Source: Odobenus rosmarus divergens (lineage: Eukaryota; Chordata; Mammalia; Carnivora; Odobenidae). Taken from it: a stretch of 64,000 nt of DNA. How positions within the stretch are numbered: the first letter of the stretch is position 1; every line of letters begins with the position of its first letter. Below, piece after piece: positions 40,464-64,000 of the stretch. The translations under genes and the position numbers were made by a program. The DNA lies in the NCBI RefSeq assembly GCF_000321225.1, contig NW_004450460.1, forward strand, positions 2,276,406 to 2,340,405, written 5' to 3'. The notes beneath the pieces are model-generated. The model made no database searches. It was not told the DNA's origin and saw only the letters and a program-made list of their open reading frames with translations.

Positions 40464-41829
40464 CCGAGGCCCCTGGCCCCGCCCTCCGTAAGCAAGACGG
40501 GCTGTGGTTGGGCGGGCTCGGCGCAAGTCAAATACGCTCCGGCGCCGCCGGCGACGACCAGTCAGAGGCCGCGATGGTGGGGGACGTCACGCTGCGTCGC
40601 GCTCAGACCCTCGAGCCGTGTGCAAATACGGGCGTGTGACGTCTGCGGCAGCGCGCGCTCGCGTTCTTTCCGCCTCTTTAAGGGGCCGGGGCGCGCGGAG
40701 GACACGTGGAGGGCACCTGCCGCCGCCCGCCGCCCGCTCTCTGACCCCCCCCTCCCGAGCCCGCGGTGCTCTTCCAGTTCGGTGCCATCCGCAATAACGG
40801 GCGCGCGGACCCCGCAGACCCCCGGCGACCCCACCGCCCATGCCTCTGCCGTCCTCAAATCCCGTTGTTCTGCCTATGGGCTTCGCACTCGGTCCCGCCT
40901 TCTCGCGCACCCGCGTCCGCGCACACCGGGCTCTCAGCCTGGCTGCGGCCTGAGCAGACCCCCCTCCCCACCCCCCGCACCCATGAGGCCGATTGGTGCG
41001 GGCCCTGCCGCCGGGCTGGGGTACCAACCACAGCCTCATCACATCACAGTTTGTAGAAAAGCGTTGAATTAACAACTGGAGCAAGATGACAGTTGGGTTG
41101 GAAAGCCATGCGCCCCAGGCCCAGGTTTCCTGACGTTCTTCATTTCCGGGCTGCATCTGCAGTTGCGGGGGGGGGAGGTGTTTCGTGATTTTTGTCTATT
41201 TTTTCAAAAATGGTGCCTGGGTCAGCAGTCTACATGGGCAGGCGGTGGTGGTGCACTGTGAACCTGGGGTCACTGCACTGAGTTGTCCTGAAAGAGGGCC
41301 AGGGGTGCCCAAAGCCTTTCTGTTTGTAACACGTCGAGAAGGCGGTTTTATTTTCCTGTGGCTGCCACACCGCGAAGTGCCACCAACCTGGGTGCTTAAG
41401 AAAACACAACAGAAATTATGTTCTCGAGGTTCTGGAGGCCAGAAGGCAGAAATCCGGGTGCCACAGGACTGGGCTCCCTCTGAAGACTCCAGGGAAGGGT
41501 CCTTCCTTGCCTCTTCCAGCTTCTGGGGCCCCAGGCCGTCTTGGGCTGCAGCCACAGTCCCCACCACCACCCCTGCCCCCAGGCTTTGTCTCCATCCTCA
41601 CTTGGCCTCCTCTGTGGTCACTACATTGGGACTACCATAGTGGCCTCATTTTAACTCGATCACATGTGCAGAGAACCTTTCTCCACGTGTTAAGTGCACA
41701 GGTAACCAGGAGCTAGGGCTGAATCTCTTAGGGGGCTGCCATTCGGCTCACAGCACACAGTGAGGTGTGCCCCGTTAGTCATCCTGGACAGCAGGCTGTG
41801 CGGTGCCGAACAGGAGTAAAAGGGCAGGT

Positions 41830-42000
41830 GTTCCTGGGTCAGACCCCTGGGGCCAAATCTCTGACCTTCCCAAATATAGCTGGGTGTCCCTGACAGCCTG
41901 TGGCTCAGTTTCTCCATCTGTCAATCATGGGCACTTGTAGTCCCCGTTTCACAGGTTTGCTGGAGAGTTAGAACACTGGCGAGCGGAACAGCCTGATGCG
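41830..42000 (+). mobile_element. MIR element
   Basis: The MIR core is recognisable: CCTGGGTCAGACCCC, TGTGGCTCAGTTTCTCCATC, then the TTTCACAGG...GAGAGTTAGAAC part. Confidence 0.75.
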
Positions 42001-42436
42001 GGTGTGGACTGTTCCGAAGACCCCCCCCCCCACCCCGGCCAAGGGAGGGGACTAAATGCCTGAGGACAAGGGTGGGTGGGGGTCTTAGAGCTGGAGCCTG
42101 GGCCCGTCCTTTTGCCCCTGCTATGAGGCTCTCCTGTCTGTCCTATGAGTGGCTTAGCCTGCATCATGGTCCAGACAACGAATGGTCCCCACAGGCCCCG
42201 GTGCTCAGAATGACCAGGAGCAGCCGCTGTGGAGCCTGCATCCCGAGCCACCCTCTGAGGGGCCAGAAGCGCTACCTCCTGGGTCCACCCGTGGCCCAGA
42301 CTCTGCTTGGAGAAAGCAGCCCAGGCGTGGGCACCGTGACTGTATTTCGCCCCCCGATACAGCCATAAATGGATTGACTTACATGAAGCGTTAAGTCATA
42401 GCAAACGTATTTTCCTGTTAAAGGGAACAAAGGAAC

Positions 42437-42625
42437 GGGCGCCTGGGTGGCTCAACTGGTTGGGCAACTGCCTTCGGCTCAGGTCATGATCCTGGAGTCC
42501 GGGGATCGAGTCCCACATCGGGCTCCCTGCTCGGCGGGGAGTCTGCTTCTCCCTCTGACCCTCTTCCCTCTCGTGCTGTCTCTCATTCTCTCTCTCGCAA
42601 ATAAATAAAATCTTTTAAAAAAAAA
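42437..42625 (+). mobile_element. SINEC (young-looking)
   Basis: GGCGCCTGGGTGGCTCAACT head, CCTCTTCCCTCTCGTGCTG pyrimidine region and AAATAAATAAAATC tail. It is close to the next copy in sequence. Confidence 0.95.
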
Positions 42626-42680
42626 GATTTCTTGCACGTACTTGTCACAGGTGAATTAATATACTTTCAAAAAAAATTTC

Positions 42681-42860
42681 GGGCACCTGGGTGGCTCAGT
42701 TGGTTAAGCGACTGCCTTCGGCTCAGGTCATGATCCCGGAGTCCCGGGATCGAGTCCCGCATCGGGCTCCCTGCTCGGCAGGGAGTCTGCTTCTCTGACC
42801 CTCTTCCCTCTCGTGCTATCTCTCATTCTCAATCTCTCAAAAAAAAAAAAAAATCTTAAA
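42681..42860 (+). mobile_element. SINEC (young-looking)
   Basis: Nearly the same consensus as the copy 60 bp to the left. Target-site duplication AAAAAATTTC at 42671-42680 and 42861-42870. Confidence 0.95.
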
Positions 42861-45539
42861 AAAAAATTTCCACCCCATCTTGTTCCAGAAGATTCTCCCG
42901 CAGCTTGTGGGGCACTGAGGACACTGCTCACCAGCCTACCTGAGGGGACCTGCCAGGGGGGGCCGGGGCTGTGACTCTGATGGAGGCCCCTCAATTCACT
43001 GCCCCCCCCCCAGGCCCCCTGGCTCTCCCTCCAAGCGGCCAGGGCATAGGCCAACCTCCTGCTCACCTGTTCCTGAGGCAGCACAGCAGGGCTGGCATCC
43101 TTCCTGGAAGACGAGAGGATTTCCTGGTGGCGTGCTTTAAAGGACATTTGGTCATGAAAAGTTTCAAGCAGAAAAGCGGAGAGGACGATGTCGGGACAGA
43201 GGCCACCACTCAGGCCGTCTCCAGGCCGGTGTGCTCAAACCCAACAAGGCTCCCGCGTCCTGCGTCTCTGCCATTCTGGTCGGCCTCCTCCTCTCGGCCC
43301 AACCGCCCAGCACCGGGGCCCCTGGATGGCCCAGCAGCCCGGGCGTCCCACAGAGTCCGGTTGCTCCCCAGCGGCACCCCTGCCTGTGCCTTTGCCGTGA
43401 TGCCCGTGAACGGGAAGTGAGATGCACCGCCTCGCTCCTCTGGCATCACCCCTGCCCAGATCCGGATCCTGTGCTTGTCCCCCTCTGGGCGATGCTGAGA
43501 CCCAGGGCTGGGGCAGGAGGGGGGCCCGCAGAGTCTGGCACCATAAGGTGACACGCACATCTCCCCTGGCCCCCATGACCTACGAGCCACCTGCAAGGTA
43601 ACACCTTGGCACCTGCTGTGACCGGGGAATGTCGGCAGCCGTAGGCCTGTCCTAGATCAGGTGCTGCACTCGGGTTGGCGAACGGGGGCTTTCTGTGCGT
43701 AGCATCCCGTCACTTCTGTTAACGGGTGCTTTCCGCCGGGGCCGCTGGGGGCCCGAGTCCGGTTCCCATACGCCCTGCGGAGGCAGCCTCAATTCTGCCG
43801 CGGAGAAGTAACTAAGTCACCCAGTAAGAAGTGGACGCAAACTCCACGTCCAGGGGGGACAGATTATTATTTCTTGGCTTCCTTCGCTTCTGAGAATAAG
43901 TATACGTGCCCGGATTTCAATTAATCCTTGCTTTCAAGACTCAAGTTGTCCCCGACTCGGCCGGTGGAAGCTCCCAAGGCGGTTTCATGTTGCAGGAGAG
44001 ATTCCCAAGATGCTGAGGGCCAGTGGGGCCCCGTGTGCCCTTGTGAAAGTTCCCCCCAACGGTGCCGTCGTGCCGGCCAGAGCACAGAGCCGCCGCAGGA
44101 GAGCAGCACTGTCCCGGGTGCGGGTGTGTGCAACGCCACTGCGGCCACGGCCCGGAGCCCCCACAAACACAAGCCCCCCACGCTCTGTTCCTACAGGTCT
44201 AGCACATCAGGAACGTCACCGACGTGGAATCATGCAGTATTTGCACCAGCACGATGCCCTTCTGATTTGTCCCCCTTCTGACATGACCTCCTTGGTCCTT
44301 GAGGGCTTCCCTTTGGGGACAGATGGCTTGGGGTGTCCTGGTACTTCTGCTCTAGACCTGGAGCGGGCCCCCCTTCTCCAGGGAGAGGGGTGGCACTGAG
44401 CCCCGAGTCTGGCTCTCTGGGGACCCCCAGCAGCCGGGTTTGCCCTCTGTCTCCACAGCCAGGAAGCCCCAATTGTTTGAAAGTAGATTGTCAGTACATG
44501 TTGTTGTTTCTAATTCATATTTGGGAGTATTGTGGTTTTCCTTAACTCCTTAGCTTTTACACTTGTATTTTTTCTCTTACGTTAACATCTGGGTTGCTGC
44601 TGTCAATAGAGTGTTTGCTTGGTCCCCCAATAGAGTTGCACAACAATGCCAACGACCAAACACTTGAATGAACCCTGACTTCTCTGCACTTTTTGGCCTT
44701 AGTGTAAACCCATCGCAGATGCAGAGCAAAGCAGCGAGTCCCTGCACCAGCGGAGGCCGCCATGATGTTGCCAGGCCCTCGGCCTGTTCTGGAACCTTGC
44801 CATCGCACCCCGGGGAGCGTGGCGGGCGTCTGGGACCGCCTGCATGCCGGGAGGATGGCAGCAGTCATGCTATGTGACCTCTGAGGTTACATCCCAAAAG
44901 GCACCGGGCCGACCGAGAGGCACCAGGGAGGGTAGTAAGGCGATGGCTGCTTTCGGCCACTAAGTTTTGGGGTGACCTACCCGGGATGAGTTTGTTTCAC
45001 TGAGTTTTGGGGCCTTGTCATCTTACTGGTTTAATGTTTGTATGAAAAACGTTTACAAGGCTGAGAGGTCGGGGGTCTCAACACCAGAGCGGGCCCCCCT
45101 CGTTTCATGAGCACGTGCTCTGCATGCCTGCAGTATCACCGAGTCACACAGGCGGCTGTCCCACCGGCTCCGTGAACAATGCTGCAGCAAGTGGGCTGTC
45201 TCTTGGAGTCTCCTACCAGCGGGGTCATGGGGACAAGGGCTGAGGGTGCCCACAACCAGATGGGGCCCGCTCCCCCCGGGGACAGCGTGGCTCGGCGCTG
45301 CCGTCACGGCCCGGTGAGACTCGGACAGCGTGTCCCGACCTGACGGCCCAGCACCGGCGCCTCTGTCCTCTGCCGTCACAGGGCTGACCCGGCGCCTGGC
45401 TTCTGCAGGGCTCTGCTCGCACCCTCACCAGGCAAGGCAGGGAAGCTCGTCCGAGGCGGGGCGCTCCCCACGCTGGGACCTGGTGACAAACGCCACCCCG
45501 CTGTGTGTGCCGCGACCTCCCCCCTTATCTCAGCAGGCA

Positions 45540-45582
45540 GCCGTGCGGACGTGGGTAGGGCAGGACAGGGCAGGGCAGGGCA
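45540..45582. repeat. Short GGGCA/GGACA pentamer run
   Basis: AGGGCAGGACAGGGCAGGGC and adjoining bases; a local low-complexity tract between the genes. Confidence 0.7.
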
Positions 45583-45924
45583 TGCCTGCTGAGCCAGCCC
45601 TTGGTCGTCCCCGGGGCGTGGGTGCCGCAGGATCGCTGCGGTGTGTCTACTCCTCAGAACCAGAGGGCCCGACCACGCAGCCTTTGTGTGTGGTGTCAGC
45701 GGGCTTGCCAGTTTGAGCCTGTCTTTTTCCTACTTAAATACCTCCAAAAGCACCCAGACACCAGAGATTAGCCGATAGCAATCTGCACGGGGCAGAAATT
45801 TCTCGGCTGGCTGAAGCAGCTCCACTGACCCGAGCACTGAAGCCGTGACCTGCTGAGCCAGCAGCCCCGAGCAGGCCCCACACAGGCGCTGACCGTGAGC
45901 TCGACGGCACACAGGACGCCCAGC

Positions 45925-46094
45925 CTCGCTGTCTGGAAACATTTATTACTGAAGTCTTGGAGCCGAAGATGGCGTGGGCCTCTGTGAACGGAGTCCTGGG
46001 CTCAGGACCCGAGCACTGCTGTAAACAGGATCAGAACACAGGGCACTGTCACTAAGGATGCAGACAGAAAGTCAGGCCACCAATGGCTTAAAGC
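45925..46094 (-). other. CARS1: CARS1 3' UTR
   Basis: A short 3' UTR of about 170 nt from the TGA to a cleavage site inferred 10-30 nt past the AATAAA at 45947-45942. The exact cleavage base is not visible. Confidence 0.75.
45942..45947 (-). terminator. CARS1: CARS1 polyadenylation signal AATAAA
   Basis: Canonical AATAAA on the minus strand about 150 nt after the stop codon, the only such hexamer noted at the end of this gene. Confidence 0.85.
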
Positions 46095-60703
<14,609 letters not shown>

Positions 60704-62228
60704 TCAGTCAGCACGCGGCTTTACTACGACCAGATGTTAGCGCTGCCCCAGCGCGTCCACGTATGAAACCGCATATAAGCTCCGATTCCCGGGGGACCTG
60801 ACCACACCTGCCGGCTCCCCAGATGCCCCTCTCCCCGCCCACCCCCCACAGCTGCGGCCCGGGTCTAGGGTAAGCCATGGCGCTCAGGTCTGAGGGGTGA
60901 GGCCATGGTATTTGGTGGCAGCTCTCGCAGGTGGGGCCTCGTGCCAACGGTCTGCACAGCTCCCAGTGTCTGAGGACCAGTGGATCCTGCTGGATGTGGC
61001 CCCTTGGCCCCAGAGGTGGCAAATCAGGTCAAGTTCGCTTCCCGGACGAGGCCCCCCGGGAAGGCAGACACGGCCTATGTCAGGCGGGAACGACGGGAAA
61101 GGTGTGCACAATCACCGATCACCACAGGAGACTCTTTGGACCACACACAGGACCCCTGGAGCGCCTTAGCGGCCACGAAAATAAACACCAGCAGTCAGTC
61201 CCCTTCAGGCGGTGACCCGGTGAGTGGGGGCAGCACCAGGGCCTTCAGCGGGGTCCCCGGTGCATGGCCTCAGTGCTGCCTTTCCCTGGGTGCTGTCGCC
61301 CCCTCGCGGACAACTGAGAACGGTAATGACAGACCCGGCCTAGTGTCCAGGGTTGCCAACGCGGCCTGACCTCAATGACCACCACCTTTCAAGTGCGGAG
61401 TCAGGCAACTGCGAAGCCGCCCTGACAGCAGCTGGAGGGAGAGTGCGCTGAGCATCTTTTTACAACAGACCCGATGGCTACAACACGGGTGCTCCGAGTA
61501 GAATATGAGGAAAATACAAGAAGGAACCAGGAAAGAAATGCCACGATCATAAACGAAGGGATGCTTGCTGTTGGCCCTTTGGTGTACTAACCAGACAGAC
61601 CCAAGCAGCAGGACAAACTCTACCCTCGCCCGTGGGGACCTCTCAGCGAGCAGGTCACCGCATCACACCAATGACACAGATGGTTTGATATGGTGCCATG
61701 ACATTCTTTTAGCCCCCCTACGTGTGGCAGATAATGTATATTTAAGCTTTTAATTTCCGTTATTACTCATGAATATATTCTGATTTTTACAATTTTGTTT
61801 TGAGAAATTCTGTGACAGAGCAAAGAGGACCCTCTTCCACACACAGCCCGTCTCCCACGCTTCAGCAGCCGTCACTTCAGTAGTACTTGCTCTTTGCTCT
61901 AGTCTTTAAGACGAGTGAGTCACACAATCCCTTCTGCTCCCCTGGTGTCCCTTCTCGTTTCCCTCCCCAGAGGCAACCCCCGTGACCCCACACGCATCAG
62001 GAGCCGTCTCTACTAGAGTCCCTGCATGCCAGCGTTCCTGCAGTGAGGAGCTCGTGCTGGGGGTCACAATGTGCTGGAAGCGGGACTGTCCCCAGAGGAG
62101 AGCATGTCCCTCTTCGTCCCTTTGTACTTGCTGTTGGATTCTACTACTCTCGTCCCTGGAACGCAATGCGATTCTAAAGTCAATCTGGAAGAAAAAAGGT
62201 CCAAGAACAAGCGATATTTAAGAACTCC

Positions 62229-62341
62229 GGGGGGACCCAGCTGGCTTAGTCGGAAGAGTGAGACTCTCGATCTCAGGGTCATGAGTTCGAGCCCCACATT
62301 GGATGTAGAGATTACTTAAACAAAAAACGACAAGAACAAGA
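62229..62341 (+). mobile_element. Short older SINEC
   Basis: GGACCCAGCTGGCTTAGTCG head with an A/B-box-like AGTGAGACTCTCGATCTCAG and GGTCATGAGTTCGAGCCCC, then ATGTAGAGATTACTTAAA and an A-rich tail. It lacks the CT-rich region of younger copies. Confidence 0.88.
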
Positions 62342-63890
62342 ACCCAGCTATGGCCAGATGGCAAGGTTTGCCGTACAGCCGCACGTGCGCTCCCATCTCT
62401 GGAGCTCTCCTTCCCCCCTACTGGAGGCGGGCTCCCCACGGCCTCGCCACCCAAGGCCTCACATCCGAGCTCCCTGCGCTGCGCAGCCCCACTCTCCCTG
62501 CCCCGTCTCTAGTCACGTGCAGTTTTGTCCAGACGTATCTGCGAGTCGTCGGTGTTCACTCATCAGTCTTGCACACGTTTTTCCATTTCATTCATCTTTG
62601 TGAAGAACCAGAGACTGACTTCTTACGTTATTTCTGTTCCGTTCTCTCTTCAATCTTTATCTCCTGCTCTCTCCACTGCTCCTTCATGAGCTTTCGGGCA
62701 GCTCACCCCACCCATCTTCCATCTTTGTTCTTTAACTACTAATTCAAACTACCGGCTGCCCTAAGCTGCAGGTTGTGCCGTGGTGTCACTCAGGGCTGTG
62801 ACGGTCAATGGGTCTGTCCCCCATCCACGTCCCTTTAGTGCCGGTTGCCGGCTCAGTGTGTCATGGGCAGACAACACAGGCTACGTAACAAGCGACCGCT
62901 GGGGAACCGCAGAGACTTCCTCCATGGCCGGGTGGGTCCTGCGTAAGCGCGAGGGAGGGGCCCCGCCTGAATTCGTGCTGTCGAGTCCCAACCTGCTACA
63001 CAAAGCCCCACTCCCCGCACCTCAATCCCTGCGGGTCTCGTGACCCTCAGCCTGCCTGAGCCACTGCATGTGGGCCGTGCACAGGTCCTCCCCTCACAGA
63101 CGTGGGCTGCCGGCCACACACGCGCCCAACTGCCCTTGAGGAAACGCCTCCTTTACTCTGACAAACGCCTTTAGCCTTCGATGGCCCAGGGTCTGGTACT
63201 AATACTGCCGAACCACCTTAGTCTATCCTTTCTCCACGTTTCCAGGTCGTCTTGTGTGAGGTTCCAATGTCTCTTCACAACAGAGCCCCAAAGGTGGAAG
63301 TACTTGATCAAAAAGTATTAACATATTTATGGCCAAACTGCCTTCCAGAAACACTGGAGGGTAGACAGCACGTGCCCCAGCCGTGGGAGAGCCATCCCTG
63401 CGCCACGGGACTGTGGCTTCTGTGGTTTGTCCCAGAGTCCCCGAGAGTGTAAGGGTGGAGAACACCATGAAAGACAAACTTGATTTGGCCTGGTCCTGGG
63501 AATGCCTCATGTCTACGTTAAATATGGGGGACCCTTCTTGAAGAATGCCGGGCAGGGGGCTGGAGGGGCTGAACCCCCACAACCAAAACCACGAACAGTC
63601 CCCCCTGGCCCAAGCCCCACCAACGGCAGGAACAGCACGCGGACACACTGTCCACGTGTCACGTATCACATACTTGTAACCAGAACGTGAGCTAGAGAAG
63701 AGGTCACGGAAAACCAGAGGAACCTGTGTGCAGTGCTGAGCTACGCTCATCAAGAACGATCTGCACGCAGTTCAACTCTGTGTTGCTCAAGGGTCACTAT
63801 GAGCATAGGGGCTGCTACGCATGCACTACGCACGCACATCACTTGCTGGGACGAGAGAACGAGAGAACAGCTATGAGGTGCTGCCGGCCA

Positions 63891-64000
63891 CTGATGGCGT
63901 GACCCCGCTCGCTCACACCCAGAACCAGAACATTCACACAGGACCTGATGGCGTGACCCCCCCCCACTCACACCCAGAACCAGAACATTCACACAGGACC
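63891..64000. repeat. 54-bp tandem repeat (two copies, cut by window edge)
   Basis: CTGATGGCGTGACCCC starts at 63891 and again at 63945. The following CTCACACCCAGAACCAGAAC and ATTCACACAGGACC match in both. It probably continues to the right as a minisatellite. Confidence 0.9.

Larger units (their letters stand above)
39320..40960. promoter_or_regulatory. NAP1L4: CpG island over the NAP1L4 promoter
   Basis: Very high G+C and CpG density, contrasting with the AT-rich intron to the left and ordinary sequence to the right. On the minus strand it contains a CCAAT box (40463-40459) just upstream of exon 1. Further upstream are TGACGTC-type CRE-like sites (about 40583-40590 and 40637-40643) and GC boxes. 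No obvious TATA box was seen, as usual for a housekeeping gene. Any divergent plus-strand transcript is unproven. Confidence 0.9.
40961..45924. other. Intergenic region between NAP1L4 and CARS1
   Basis: About 5 kb holding a MIR (41830-42000) and two plus-strand SINEs (42437-42860). The many open frames here are GC-driven: none has a homologous look or splice context. I see no gene in 43.0-45.9 kb. Confidence 0.75.

Noticed and set aside
39904..40491. Open frames of about 190 codons in the CpG island
   Set aside because: Arg/Pro/Ala-rich products, expected by chance in a CpG island; no conserved motif.
62229..62341. Possible tRNA gene from A- and B-box-like sequence
   Set aside because: It continues into a SINE body and A-rich tail, so it is a tRNA-derived SINE and not a functional tRNA.

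Overview
The window is vertebrate nuclear DNA from a carnivore. Exons are small, bounded by GT-AG splice sites and separated by long introns. There are at least nineteen tRNA-derived Carnivora SINEs (SINEC / Can-SINE), old L1, L2 and MIR pieces, one decayed endogenous retrovirus and one strong CpG island. The SINE consensus seen here is the non-canid caniform type rather than the felid or dog type, so a bear, mustelid or pinniped is my best guess (inference). There is no bacterial or phage content.

Two protein-coding genes are present, both on the minus strand. NAP1L4 (nucleosome assembly protein 1-like 4) runs from a CpG-island promoter near 40.4 kb down to its stop codon at 421-423. Fifteen exons can be placed. 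The fourteen coding ones sum to 1128 bp, which is 375 codons plus stop, with every reading-frame phase matching. CARS1 (cytoplasmic cysteinyl-tRNA synthetase) enters from beyond the right edge. Its last thirteen exons lie between 60591 and 46095 and encode 451 residues, covering the later zinc ligands, the KMSKS loop, the anticodon-binding domain and the charged animal C-terminus. Its 5' exons are outside the window. The order and orientation match my recollection of human 11p15 (PHLDA2 - NAP1L4 - CARS1), at the edge of an imprinted cluster. The genes are neighbours, not an operon, and have unrelated jobs: histone chaperoning and tRNA charging.

Layout: 1-426 is the NAP1L4 terminal exon and 3' UTR. 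2.0-22.7 kb holds the NAP1L4 coding exons, with SINEs and L1 pieces in the introns. 22.7-40.3 kb is the 17.6 kb first intron, which contains a minus-strand retrovirus-like element (about 25.1-32.9 kb) with diverged LTRs and an 18-nt tRNA-Leu primer binding site. 39.3-41.0 kb is the CpG island with promoter and noncoding exon 1. 41-45.9 kb is intergenic. 45.9-60.6 kb holds the CARS1 3' half. 60.6-64.0 kb is CARS1 intron with no exon I could find, ending in a 54-bp tandem repeat at the edge.

I found no previously undescribed gene system. The most interesting points are a predicted five-residue CARS1 C-terminal extension, a one-codon last exon and a 23-bp microexon in NAP1L4, a 43-base C tract close to a NAP1L4 exon, the ancient provirus, and head-to-head SINEs that could form RNA hairpins.
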